DNA of 64,000 bases from Spiroplasma endosymbiont of Cantharis nigra (lineage in GTDB: Bacteria > Bacillota_I > Bacilli_A > Mycoplasmatales > Mycoplasmataceae), in NCBI RefSeq assembly GCF_964019925.1, contig NZ_OZ026470.1, positions 372,001 through 436,000 of the forward strand, given 5' to 3'. The position numbers and the translations under genes were made by a program. The first letter of the stretch is position 1, and every line of letters begins with the position of its first letter. This document shows positions 44,515-60,203 of this stretch, one piece after another. The notes beneath the pieces are model-generated. The model was not told where the DNA came from, did not search any database, and saw only the letters and a program-made list of their open reading frames with translations.

Positions 44515-45014
44515 TGAAAATACTTAAAATTTTTAAAGAAACAATAAGTGATGGTCCTGGAATTAGATACTCTATTTATATTGCTGGATGCTTGCATGCT
44601 TGTTATGGTTGCCATAATCTTTTGAGTTGAAATTTCAGAATAGGAAAAGACTTTGACAAAGAATATGAAAAAGAAATTATCTCAGAAATTAAATCAAATT
44701 CATTATTAAATGGAATTACTTTTAGTGGTGGAGATCCAATGTTTAGTGCAATTGAATTGTTACCTTTTGTAAAAAAACTAAAAAAAGAAACTGGTTTAAA
44801 TATATGACTATATACAGGTTTTACTATAGAAGAAATAATAGCAAAAAAAGATAATTCTAATGAGAAAGAATATTCTATGTACAAATTATTACTTGAAATA
44901 GATACATTAGTAGATGGTAGATTTGTAAAAGAGTTATATGACCCTAATATTCTATATAGGGGAAGTTCAAATCAACGATTAATTGATGTAAAAAAATATT
45001 TTAATTTACTTTAA
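44514..45014 (+). CDS. nrdG: Anaerobic ribonucleoside-triphosphate reductase activating protein
   Basis: This 166-residue radical SAM protein has the CxxxCxxC cluster motif in [11 protein letters not shown] and the SAM-binding [11 protein letters not shown]. It installs the glycyl radical on NrdD. Its ATG shares one base with the nrdD stop codon (TAATG), so translation is coupled. Length fits the family (about 155-170). Confidence 0.93.
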
Positions 45015-45018
45015 ACTT

Positions 45019-45069
45019 AAAAAACATTTTTTATTTAAATTTAAATGTTTTTTTTTTTTTTTTTATAAT
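45019..45069 (+). promoter_or_regulatory. Terminator hairpin running into a 17-T tract and TATAAT
   Basis: AAAACATTT (about 45020-45030) can pair with AAATGTTTT, ending nrdDG. The T run 45048-45064 (17 T) then passes directly into TATAAT (45064-45069), the likely -10 box of the next RpiR gene. The T tract would fill the promoter spacer. Confidence 0.55.
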
Positions 45070-45116
45070 TATCATTAAATATATAAGAAAGAATGAAAAT
45101 TTAAAAGGTAATGATA

Positions 45117-45842
45117 ATGAAGTATGTATTTGAGAAATTGGAAATTATTAGTAAAGAATTTGATGATACCACTTTTAAAATAATAGCTAAAAAAATATTG
45201 GATAATGCTGAAAGAGGTATATTCTGTTCCCAAGAGGAATTAGCAGCACAAACTTTTGTATCAATTTCAACTATTACCAAGTTTTCTAAAAAAATGGGTT
45301 TTTCAGGTTTTAGAGAATTAAACTTTAAAATGAAAACAGAATGAAAAAAACTTGATTATGAACAGATTGAAAGGTCAGATACATTTGAAATTTTTCAATT
45401 AATTGAAAAATGAATTTCTTATAATGAAGATTTTATAAATAGTATTTGTAAAAAAATTAAGGAGAGTAGTTTTATCAATATTTATTCTTCTTATCAAGCA
45501 TTTGAGTCTTCAAAGTACTTTGCAAATATCTTAATTGAATATGGAAAAAATGTTACAGTTTTAAATAATGAGTTTAGATTTAAAGCAAAAGTTAATAATG
45601 AAAAAGGTTTTAATTTATTAATATTAACTGGTAGGGATAATGATACACTTATTGACAATTTTTATAAAGCTTATGACGCAGATTATACTAACTTTATTAT
45701 TGCTTCAGAAAAACAAATTGATAAGATAAATTTAAAATTTACAAAAAAAATGATAATAGATTATTCATTAGATAATTCACAATTGTCATCAAGACAAATA
45801 GTACTACATATGCTATTTTTTTATATTTTTAAAAAGTTATAA
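45117..45842 (+). CDS. RpiR-family transcriptional regulator
   Basis: This 241-residue protein has an N-terminal HTH (SQEELAAQTFVSISTITKFSKKMGFSGFREL) and a weakly conserved SIS-like C-terminus. I chose the second ATG (45117), which is 8 nt after AAAAGG; an ATG two codons earlier is possible. It precedes a GH1 gene and is similar in size and style to the regulator at 47546, so the two probably arose by duplication. Likely target: the GH1/PTS genes downstream. Confidence 0.85.
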
Positions 45843-46007
45843 AGATTTTTAAAAATATAAATTACAATGATATAGAATAATTTATTAATAATTAAAATAT
45901 TTATAATAGAAAATTACTTTACATTTTATAAAGTACTATAAAAAATATAACTTACTATTTATTTTTAACTAAAATTGATACAAAATACTTACATAGGAGA
46001 AAAAATA

Positions 46008-47459
<1,452 letters not shown>

Positions 47460-47476
47460 TAAAAAAATATTTATAT

Positions 47477-47503
47477 AAGTAAATATTATATTTACTTTTT
47501 TTT
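47477..47503 (+). terminator. Hairpin terminator
   Basis: AAGTAAATA/TATTTACTT (47477-47485 with 47489-47497) is followed by a T run. Confidence 0.8.
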
Positions 47504-47545
47504 ATTGAAATATATAATTTTAATTAGTAGAAAAAGGGTAAAACT

Positions 47546-48283
47546 ATGTCAGTAATTAACAAATTAATAAAATTAAGTGAATCAGTTGATGATACTAATT
47601 TTAAAAGTATTGCAAACCAAATTATAGATAACTTCACAAATGGTGATTTTAAAAATCAAGAAGAACTTGGAAAGCAATGTTATGTCTCACTGTCAACTAT
47701 AACAAAATTTTCTCAAAAAATTGGTTGTACTGGTTATCGAGAATTAATTTTTACTTTAAAAAATGAATATAATCATTATGGTTGAGCTGAGAATGTAAAT
47801 AAGGTTAGCTCTTTAGAAAGATTTGATTCTATTCAAAAATGAATTATAGAAAATAATTCTTTTATTGAAAATATTGCACAAGCAATTAAGGGGGCAAAAA
47901 TAATAAATTTATATGCCTCAAATCAAATTAAACATGCAAGTTCTTATATATTAGATTTATTTGATAATATGAATAAAATTGTTAGAGTATGTTCTTCAGA
48001 ATATAAAAATAATTTAATAAAAAATGGTGAAAAGGAAGTTGAAATTTTAATTATTTGTTCAAGTAATAATGGTTCTCTAATGAGAAAGTATGAAAAAGAA
48101 GCAAATGAAAAAAACAATAAATTTCTTATTACAACAAATAGTCAGGAAATAAAATTAGATATAATTTTTACAGATAAAATGTTGATCAATTATCAATTTG
48201 ATAAATCAAAATCTATCTATAGAAATATAGCTTTAGAAATGTTGTTTCTATATATATATGAATACATCCAAAATACTTTCTAA
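47546..48283 (+). CDS. RpiR-family transcriptional regulator
   Basis: This 245-residue protein has an HTH in the first 80 residues (NQEELGKQCYVSLSTITKFSQKIGCTGYREL) and a C-terminal SIS-like domain. It is very similar to the 45117 regulator in the HTH, so both may bind related sites. It lies directly before the first of three paralogous EIIABC permease genes, each preceded by a common AAATATTAC motif. Its stop codon sits within a perfect terminator hairpin. Confidence 0.87.
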
Positions 48284-48303
48284 AATAGAAAGTATTTTCT
48301 TTT
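48270..48303 (+). terminator. Terminator overlapping the stop codon of the RpiR gene
   Basis: AAAATACTTTCTA (48270-48282) pairs perfectly with TAGAAAGTATTTT (48286-48298), with a 3-nt loop, followed by CTTTTT. A near copy of its core recurs at 57371-57401. Confidence 0.8.
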
Positions 48304-48308
48304 TATGG

Positions 48309-48349
48309 AGAAAATATTTTCTTTAAATCATTTTAGTGGAAAATATTAC
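48309..48349 (+). promoter_or_regulatory. Candidate operator pair before the first EIIABC paralogue
   Basis: A 14-bp palindrome AGAAAATATTTTCT (48309-48322) and a GGAAAATATTAC site (48338-48349) precede the start codon at 48366. Similar sites lie before the other two paralogues. Confidence 0.5.
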
Positions 48350-48365
48350 TGTAAGGGGGAAATAT

Positions 48366-51020
48366 ATGAATTTAAATTTATATGCACCAGTTGATGGTGA
48401 AATAAAGGGCATCCAAGATTGTTCAGATTCAATGTTTGCAGATCGTATGTTAGGTGATGGATTTGTTATTATTCCAGAATCAAATGACTTTAAAGCTTTT
48501 TTTGATAAAGCAACAGTCACAATGATATTTGACACATATCATGCATACGGTTTTGATGTTGATGGATTAAAGTTTTTAATTCATTGTGGAATGGATACAG
48601 TAGCATTAAATGGAGAGGGATTCACTACTAATTTAAAAGTTGGAGATAAAATATCTAGAAAAAGTGATATTTTTAGTGTTGATTTAAATTTATTGAAAAA
48701 AAAGAAATTATTAAGTGAAACCCCAATAGTATTTGAAATGAGTGATTTAGCTGATTATCAAATAAATAATTTAAAATTAGGAAAAGTAAAACAAGGTGAG
48801 TTAATTTGTACAATTAATTATGAGTTTAAATCAGAAATTAAAGAAACAAATGTAAATAGTAAGACAGATGCTGTTGAATTCTTTAGTGTATCAAACAAGT
48901 ATGAAAAAAATGCTAAGTTAATTAATAAGTTTATCGGTAATCAATCAAATTATAATGAAGTATACAATTGCATGACAAGACTTAGGTTTAGCATTAAAAA
49001 TAAGGAACAAGTAAATATTGATGAAATAAAGAGATTAGAGCTTGTTAAAGGTACTGTTTGAAATGGTAATGAATTGCAAATTGTTATTGGCCAAGATGTT
49101 TATAAATTAAAGGAGGAGGTTATAAAACTTAACAATCAATCCTTGGCAATAAAAGCTTCAATAGGACTTAATAGTTCAAAAGTTTCTTTAGGAAGAAAGT
49201 TTTTATCAATGTTTTCAGGAATTATGGTCAAAATAATTCCTGTAATGGTCGGAGTTGGTTTAATTCAAGCTGTTATGGCTATTTTAATGCAAGCAGAAAT
49301 AATGCCCAATATTGTCTTTAAATTAAGTGAAAATTCAGGAATAAATGATGTTTTATTTAAAGATGCTGCAATAGGGTGAATAGTCTTATTTGCAATGGCA
49401 AAAACAACAACCTATTTTATGGGAATAATGATTGCAGTTTCTGCAGCTAATTATTTTAAATTAGATAGTTTAATGGGTATAGCGCTTGGACTTATTCTTT
49501 GTTGTCCTTTAATGTTTGGAGATGGTGGCAGTCTTGGTATAGGAAATGATTTTCTTTTATTAGATTTAGGAAATATTAATACTGGAAATCCTATGTTAGA
49601 TCAAATAACTAAAATAAAGATTAATGCCATGAGTACAAAGGTCTTTGTTATTGTAGGTGCAATATATACAGCTAAAAAATTAGATATTTGATTAAAAAAA
49701 GTAATTCCAGTTGCATTGGAACTAATGTTTAGACCGTTTATTATCATTATTTTGATTGTTCCGTTATCATTTTTTGGTTATGGAATTGCTTGAAACTTTA
49801 TTGAAACTTTATTTGGAGCATTAATGTTCTATATCGGAAAAATTCCTTTAGGAATTGGAGTTGGTATATTTGTATCAATGTGGCAAGTAGCAGTTATTTT
49901 TGGTTTACATTTAATGTTGGGATTAATTTCCTTTCTTGACCGTTTGTCTCCAGCAACAGGTGGTCAAACAGTATATGGTATTGCTGGTTCAATTTCAGTA
50001 TGATCTCAAGTTGGAGCATTGATTGGAGTAATATTAATTACTCAAAATGCTAAATTAAAGAAACAAGGAATAGGTATGCTTCCAGCTGGATTACTTGGTA
50101 TTACAGAACCAATTCTTTATGGAATTAATTTACCTAAAAAAAGACCATTAATTTCAGGGGTATGTGCAGCTTTTATTGCTGGAGCCTTTGCAAATATTAT
50201 TGGAGTTACACAAAGAGCACAAAGTGGAATTGGAGTATTTGAAGCAATTGGTTTCTTCTCAGATCCAATTTATGGAGGTACTGGAAAACTTAATCCTGCT
50301 ATCAATGGTTCATTTTATTTATTAGCTAGTTTATTAGCAGTATCAAGTGCAATACTTTTCAGTATGTTATCTTATAAAGAAAGAGAAACAGAAAAAACCT
50401 TATTAAATAAAACAATTAGTAAATTAAAGTTATTAACAATATTAGAATTAAATTTAAATAAAGAAGACACAACAAAATTAAAAAAAGAGTTAGATGAAGT
50501 TAATAATCTTTTAGATAAAGAAGCTATTAATTTTATTAAAACTATTGAAAAAAATATTCAAACTTGATTAAGATATAAAATTAAATTGAGTACTATAATT
50601 GAAAAAGAAGAAATTGAAAAAGAAAAAATAATAATTAAAGGTAAGAATTTAATTAGTAAAAAGAAATTTGATTTAGCAAATATTTATATGCAGAAATATA
50701 ACTCAATTGATAATTCTGAGAAAATAAATTTATTAAAAATAAAAATTGATAATCAATATAAAGTAATTGAGTTAGAAAAATTAAATAAAAATATTTCAAA
50801 ATTAAAAAAATTAATTTTAGAAAAATTAGAAAAATCAAATTTTATAAAAAAAGAAAATATAAATGAATTAGAGCCAATAATATTTAATAATTTAAATAGT
50901 GTTCAAATTTATTATGGGTTATTAGAAAATAAGATACCAAAAATTAATTTAAATGAAAAAATTTATTATATAAAAAATAGTAACTCTCTAAATAAGGAGA
51001 AGGTGAATCTAAATGTTTAA
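48366..51020 (+). CDS. PTS glucoside-family permease EIIABC (paralogue 1, intact)
   Basis: The protein has 884 residues. EIIA has H59 and the phospho-His H73 (FLIHCGMDTVAL); EIIB has phospho-Cys near 202 (YNCMTRLRF). EIIC has about ten helices with FGDGGSLGIGNDF, IFGLHLMLG and LLGITEPILYGINLPKKRP. The coiled-coil tail of about 220 residues ends in NNLNSVQIYYGLLENKIP, a stretch also seen in paralogue 3. AAGGGGG precedes the ATG. A ROK remnant overlaps its end and GH1 genes follow, indicating beta-glycoside uptake. Confidence 0.92.
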
Positions 51021-51648
51021 TTATTGTTTTGATATTGGTGGAACATCAACAAAGTGTATTATTTTTAAAAAAATATTTTATTTAAAAACTTTTCTTCTGT
51101 GTATAAAAAATCAGAAATTAATAGCTTAGAAGATTTTCAAACACCATTTATAAATATATTAGATCAGATATCAGATTTCTTAAATAAGGAAACAAAGGAA
51201 TTTAATTTATCTATTGTATTACCGGGGACTATTGATTCTAAAAATAAAAAATTATTAACTCAGTCTGCAATAAAAGATATTGACTTAATTAAATATTTTA
51301 TTAAAACTAGAAAAAAAATAACGGGTAAAAATTTTTTTGAACTATTTAATCAAAATGATAAAACATTAGTTGAAATGATGGAGGACTTTACTTCTCATTT
51401 AACAAAACTAATAATAAATTTGATTTTCCATTAGATTTTGATTTAATCACTCCTGGTGGAGGGATTAGTTTTAATAAACAGTTTATTAGTTTAATTAAAG
51501 AAAAATTATTAAACATAAAGATTTTTATTGGCAAGAAAAATTATTTTACTCTTGCGAAAATCTTGAAAATAAATTTGATGTATCAATCTTAAAAAACCAA
51601 GCGGCATGCTATGGTGGATTATATTTATTAAACAAGGAGGAAAAATAA
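51013..51648 (+). pseudogene. ROK-family sugar kinase remnant
   Basis: It starts well (MFNYCFDIGGTSTKCIIF), then shifts frame near 51070. It continues as SEINSLEDFQTPF...LSIVLPGTIDSKNKK, jumps over most of the centre (the DAK and GTGLGGG region is missing) to ITGKNFFELF, and ends in further frames with LITPGGGISFNKQ and NQAACYGGLYLLN. The total is far shorter than the 300 or so residues of the family. At least three frame changes plus an internal deletion make it a clear pseudogene. The intact ROK at 41159 may be its relative. Confidence 0.87.
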
Positions 51649-51649
51649 A

Positions 51650-54507
<2,858 letters not shown>

Positions 54508-54548
54508 AAAAAGAATGTTATTTTAGTTTAAAGAATAACATTCTTTTT
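54508..54548 (+). terminator. Rho-independent terminator
   Basis: AAAAAGAATGTTATT (54508-54522) pairs with AATAACATTCTTTTT (54534-54548). Confidence 0.85.
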
Positions 54549-54549
54549 C

Positions 54550-54616
54550 TTTTTATATTTTTATTTCAATGTTTTTTTGAAACTTTTTATATTTTTGTTT
54601 CAATTTTTTTTGAAAC
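54550..54616 (+). repeat. Two tandem 33-34-bp repeats with TTTCAA/TTGAAA dyads
   Basis: Unit 1 (54550-54583) and unit 2 (54584-54616) differ at two or three positions. Each holds TTTCAA...TTGAAAC, a small inverted repeat. They lie upstream of the second EIIABC paralogue and may be protein-binding sites. Confidence 0.65.
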
Positions 54617-54677
54617 TTTCCAGATTTAAAAGTATTTTCCTCTTAGCAAAAAGTCATTAACTTTTATATCAAATTAT

Positions 54678-54688
54678 GAAAATATTAC
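54678..54688 (+). promoter_or_regulatory. Candidate operator (GAAAATATTAC) before paralogue 2
   Basis: It matches the sites at 48338 and 57438 and lies at a similar distance (17-18 nt) before the start codon. Confidence 0.45.
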
Positions 54689-54704
54689 AATGAGGAGGAA
54701 AAGA

Positions 54705-57332
54705 ATGGAAATTAATTTATATTCACCAGTTGATGGTGAAATTAAAGAATTAAAAGAATGTAGCAATGAAATGTTTGCTAAAAAAATGCTAGGTGATGGT
54801 TTTATTATAATGCCAGCATTGGATAATTTTAATGGTTTTAGTGATAAAGCAACAGTGACTATGGTTTTTAAAGCATACCATGCTTATGGTTTTAATATTG
54901 AAGACTTAGATTTTTTGGTTAATGTTGGAATGGATACAATTGCCTTAAAGGGAATTGCATTTTCTACAAAATTAAAAATCGGGGATATAGTTAATAAAAG
55001 CGATAGTCTTTTTAAAGTAGATTTAAACTATTTAGAAAAAAATAATTTATCAAAGGAAACAGCTATTGTTTTTGATATTAATGATTTAAGTGAATATAAA
55101 ATAAATAATTTAAAAATTGGTAATGTTAAACAAGGAGATTTAGTTTGTACAATAACATATAATTTTTTTCCTAGAAATCAAAAAAAAAAAAAAAATTAGA
55201 ATCCTCTATAGATCCAAAAGAGTTTTTTAATTTTTCTAATAAATATGAAAATGCTGCAAAATTGATTAATCAATTAGTAGGTGGCAATTCTAATTATGAA
55301 GAGATATATAATTGTATGACAAGATTAAGATTTAAAATAAAAAATAAAAACTTAGTCGATATTGAAAAACTTAAGCAAGTTAATCTAGTTAAGGGAATTG
55401 TTTGAAATGGCTCTGAATTGCAAATTGTAATTGGGCAAGATGTCTATAAAGTAAAAGACGAAGTAATAAAACTAAACGATTATTCAATAGCAATTAAAAA
55501 TAAATTAGTTTATAAAAATGAAAATGTATCTTTTATAAGAAAATTGTTAGCAATGCTATCGGGAATTATGGTTAAAATAATTCCAATAATGGTGGGGACA
55601 GGTTTGATTCAAGCAATTATTGCTATTTTAATTCAAACCAATGTAATGCCCAATATTATTTTTAATGAAATACAACAAGAGGGAATATTAATAACAAAAG
55701 CAGGCATTGGTTGAGTTATTTTATTCATTATAGGTGTTTCTAGTAACTATTTTATGGGAATAATGATTGCAGTTTCTGCAGCTAATTATTTTAAATTGGA
55801 AGGACTTATGGGAGTTTCTCTTGGTGTTATTCTCTGTTCACCATTACTTTTTGGTGATGGAGGTCGTTTAGGGATGGGAAATGATTTTTTAATCTTTGAC
55901 TTTGGAAACATTAATACTGGAAATCCTATCCTAGATGAAATAACAAAAATAAGAGTTAATACAATGAATACTAAAATATTTGTTATTATAGCTGCCATAT
56001 ATACAGCAAAAAAATTGGATACTTGATTAAAAACAGTAATTCCAGTAGCTTTAGAATTAATGTTTAGACCATTTATTGTAATTATATTAATTTGTCCTTT
56101 AACATTTTTTGGCTATGGAATTATTTGAAATTTTTTTGAAACTTTATTTGGTTCATTAATATTTTATATGGGAAAAATTCCTTTAGGAGTTGGAGTTGGT
56201 ATATTTGTTGCTATGTGACAAGTAGCAGTAATATTTGGATTACATATGGTACTTGGCATCATATCAATGATTGACCATTTAGCAAATGGGGGACAAAGTG
56301 TTTATGGTATTGCTGGTTCAATTTCAGTATGATCTCAAGTTGGTGCTTTAATTGGAGTTATCTTAATTACTCAAAATGCAAAATTAAAAAAGGAGGCAAT
56401 TGGAATGCTTCCTGCTGGATTTCTTGGTATTACAGAACCAATTCTATATGGAATAAATTTACCAAAAAAAAGACCATTAATTTCCAGGAGTAGCAGCTTC
56501 ATTTATAGCAGGAGCATTTGCCAGTCTTTTAAATGTAACTAAAAGAGCAAATACTGGGATTGGGGTATTCGAGTTAATTGGTTTTTTTGCAGAGCCTCAA
56601 TTAGGTGGAAAAGGAGCAATTAGTCCAATTGAAAATGGTTCATTTTATTTATTAGCATGTATAATATCAATTTCATTGGCTATTGCTTTTAGTATGATGT
56701 CTTATAAAGAAAGAACAAGTGAAAAAACATTGTTAAATAAGACAATTAAAAATCTGATTATTTCAACTAAATTGGAACTAGGTTTAAATAAACAAGATGT
56801 TATTTCTTTAAAAGAAAAGTTAAATAAAGTTTCAACAATTTTAGATAAAGAGACTTTAAAATTAATAAAAGCTAGTGAGAAAAATATTCAAACATGATTA
56901 AAACTAAAAGAAAAAACAAATAGTCTAATTGAAAAAAGCGAATTAAAGAAAGAAAAAATAATATTAAAAGGTAAGAATTTAATAAGTAAATCAAAATTTG
57001 ATTTAGCAAAAATCTATATAAAAAAATATAATAATATTGATAATTCTCAAAAAATAAATACGTTAGATCAAGAAAGTAAAGAATTATTTAAAAAAATAGA
57101 TTTTGAGAAATTAAACTCTCGAATTTCAAAAATTGAAAAAAAAGTTGTAGAAGAAATTTTAAAATCAACTTCTCTTAATAAGAATATTCATAATGAACTG
57201 AATGCAATCATTTTTAATAATTTAAATAGTCTTCAAATTCACTATGATTTATTAAAAAATAAGGAGCAAAAAATTAATTTAGATTTATTTATAATAAATC
57301 TAAAAGATAGGAATTTAAAACATCAATTATAG
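54705..57332 (+). pseudogene. PTS EIIABC permease paralogue 2, twice frameshifted and EIIA His lost
   Basis: The original protein would be about 875 residues, like its neighbours. The EIIA domain has N73 in FLVNVGMDTIAL where paralogues 1 and 3 have His. The frame then breaks in a 16-A tract (55180-55195) just before EIIB (YNCMTRLRFKI), and again near 56485 in the EIIC motif RPLIS-G, where one extra C is present. The last part (tail coiled coil) resumes to 57332. I chose the ATG at 54705, 7 nt after GAGGAGG. The loss of the EIIA His suggests decay began before the indels, unless the domain was already dispensable. Confidence 0.87.
55180..55195 (+). repeat. 16-A homopolymer at the frameshift in the PTS gene
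   Basis: The run lies inside the coding region between EIIA and EIIB. Loss of one or gain of two A would rejoin the frame up to the second break. Confidence 0.85.
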
Positions 57333-57370
57333 AGTTATTTTTTAAAAAAAGGAAAATTTAGATATGTCTT

Positions 57371-57405
57371 GAAAATACTTTCACTTATTGAAAGTATTTT
57401 CATTT
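57371..57405 (+). terminator. Hairpin, terminator or operator
   Basis: GAAAATACTTTCA (57371-57383) pairs perfectly with TGAAAGTATTTTC (57389-57401), with T residues after. The core resembles 48270-48298. Confidence 0.65.
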
Positions 57406-57406
57406 T

Positions 57407-57448
57407 GGAAAAAATATTACATTTTATATTTATTTATGGAAATATTAC
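57407..57448 (+). promoter_or_regulatory. Candidate operator sites before paralogue 3
   Basis: GGAAAAAATATTAC (57407-57420) and GGAAATATTAC (57438-57448) repeat the motif seen before the two other EIIABC genes. Confidence 0.5.
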
Positions 57449-57466
57449 TAATAGGAGGGAAAGTAA

Positions 57467-60094
57467 ATGGAAATTAATTTATATTCACCAGTTGATGGTG
57501 AAGTAAAAAAAATTCAAGAGTGTAATGATTCAATGTTTGCTGATCGCATGTTAGGCGATGGAATAGTTGTTATTCCAGAATCAAATAATTTTAAAGCTTT
57601 TTTTGATAAAGCAAGAGTTACTATGATATTTGATACGTATCATGCATATGGTTTTGATGTTGAAGGTTTACAATTTTTAATTCACTGTGGAATGGATACA
57701 GTATCGCTTAATGGTAAAGGTTTTTCTACAAAATTAAAAGTTGGAACTAAAGTTCTTAAAAATGATGATATTTTTACAGTCGACTTAAATTTATTAAAAG
57801 AGAAAAATATTTCAAAAGAAACACCAATTGTATTTGAAATTAATTCTTTAATTGAGTATACAATTAAAGAATTAAAAGTAGGTAAAGTTAAACAAGGAGA
57901 TTTACTTTGTAAAATATCTTATACCTTAAAAGAAAAACAAGAAGATCAAGATTTGAAAACAATAACAGACCCAGTTGAATTTTTTAATGTTTCAAACAAA
58001 TATGAAAAAGGAGCAAAATTAATTAATCAATTTGTTGGAACTAAGAGAAATTATAATGAAGTATATAATTGTATGACAAGATTGAGATTTAATATTAAAA
58101 ATAAAGAAAAAGTTGATATTGAAGCAATCAAAAAAGCTCCACTTGTTAAGGGAGTAGTTTGAAATGGGCCCGAGTTACAAGTTGTAATTGGTCAAGATGT
58201 TTATAAACTAAAAGATGAAATAGTAAAGTTAAATACTGAAGAGCACACTTTAAATGTTTCAATGGGTCTTAATAGTGAAAAAGAGACTTTTTTTAGAAAA
58301 ATGTTAGCAATGCTTTCGGGCATTATGACAAAAATAATTCCTATAATGGTTGGAGCGGGTTTGGTTCAAGCAATTATAGCAATTTTAATGCAAGCAGGAA
58401 TTATGCCCAATATTGTCTTTAAAAGTCCAGGACCTAATGATGTTTTAATAACAGAAGCAGGAATTGGATGAATAATTCTTTTCATTGTTGGTAGGTCAAC
58501 TACTTATTTTATGGGAATAATTATTGCAGTTTCTGCAGCTAATTATTTTAAATTAGAGGGACTTATGGGAGTTGCTCTTGGTGTTATTCTCTGTTCACCC
58601 TTACTATTTGGTGATGGAGGACGTTTAGGAATGGGAAATGATTTTTTAATCTTTGATTTTGGAAACATTGACACTGGAAATCCTATGCTAGATGAAATAA
58701 CAAAAATAAGGATTAATACAATGAATACAAAAATATTTGTAATTGTTGGTGCAATATATACTGCAAAAAAATTAGATACTTGATTAAAAAGAGTAATTCC
58801 AGTAGCTTTAGAATTAATGTTTAGACCATTTATTGTTATTCTTGTAGTTAGTCCTTTATCATTTTTTGGTTATGGAATAGCTTGAAATTTCTTTGAAACA
58901 TTATTTGGTGCATTAACATTTTACTTAGGTCAAATACCAATTGGTATTGGAGTTGGTATATTTACAGCTATGTGACAAATAACTGTTATTTTTGGTTTAC
59001 ATATTATGTTAGGAATGATCTCAATGTTAGAGCATATTTCAAATGGGGGTCAAAGTATATATGGAATAGGTCCATCAATATCAATTTGAGCACAAGTTGG
59101 AGCATTAATTGGAGTTATCATAATTACTCAAAATGCAAAACTAAAAAAAGAGGCAATTGGTATGCTTCCAGCGGGATGTCTTGGTATTACAGAACCAATT
59201 CTTTATGGAATTAACTTACCTAAAAAGAGACCTCTAGTTTCAGGGGTATGTGCAGCATTTATAGCTGGGGCATTTGCAAATATTATGGGTGTAACACAAA
59301 GATCACAAAGTGGTTTAGGAGTTTTTTCAGCTATTGGTTTCTTCTCTGATCCAATATATAATGGTGAAGGAAAACTTTCGCCAGTATCAAATGGTCTAAT
59401 TTATCTAGTAGCATGTGCAATGTCAATTTCTCTAGCAATACTTTTCAGTATGTTAAGTTATAAAGAAAGAGAAACTGAAAAAACCTTATTAACTAAAACC
59501 TTTAGAAAGATAACTACTATATCATTATTAGAACTAAATTTAAATAAAAATGATCTTCAAAAAATGAAAACAGAGCTGAAAGAAAATTTAAATCTTTTGG
59601 ATAAAAACACTTTAAGCTTAATAAAATCTGTAGAAAAAAATATTCAAAAATGACTAAAATCAAAAGAAAAACTAAATTCTTTAATTTCAAGTGAAGAGAT
59701 GAAAAAGGAGAAAATAATTAATAAAGGAAAAAAATTGGTTGCTAATAAAAAATATGAAAAGGCGCAATTTTATATAAAGAAATATAATGAAATAGATAAT
59801 CTTGATAAAATTAATTTATTAAAGATTGTAATTGAAAATCAATATAAACTTATTGATTTTGAGAAATTAAATCAAACTATAGATAAAATTAATAAAGGTA
59901 TTAATAAAAATATTTCAAACTCTAAATTCATTAATAAAGCCATAAAAAAAGATATTCAAGCAATTATTTTTAATAATATAAATAGTGTCCAAATTCACTA
60001 TGGTTTATTAGATAATAAAATACCAGATATCAATTTAAATGAGATAATCAATGAGAAAATAGCAGAAAAAAAATTATTAAAAAGTAATCTATAA
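57467..60094 (+). CDS. PTS glucoside-family permease EIIABC (paralogue 3, intact)
   Basis: This 875-residue protein is closely similar to paralogue 1 over its whole length. H59 and phospho-His H73 (FLIHCGMDTVSL), EIIB Cys (YNCMTRLRFNI) and the EIIC motifs (FGDGGRLGMGNDF, CLGITEPILYGINLPKKRP) are all present. The coiled-coil tail of about 220 residues ends with NNINSVQIHYGLLDNKIP. AGGAGGG is 7 nt before the ATG. Long DNA stretches are almost identical to paralogue 2 (for example around 55760-56020 and 58515-58780), so recombination between copies is possible. Confidence 0.92.
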
Positions 60095-60203
60095 TTATTA
60101 AAATTAAAATTATTATATAAAGTTATTTTTCTTTAAAATAATGAACATTAAAAACAATAAATCTAGTATTATTTTTATATATAAAAGTTTAAGGAGAATA
60201 ACT

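Noticed and set aside
54690-54704. Upstream in-frame ATG (MRRKR...) as start of PTS paralogue 2
   Set aside because: The codons are the GAGGAGG ribosome site itself; the ATG at 54705 matches the starts of the paralogues.
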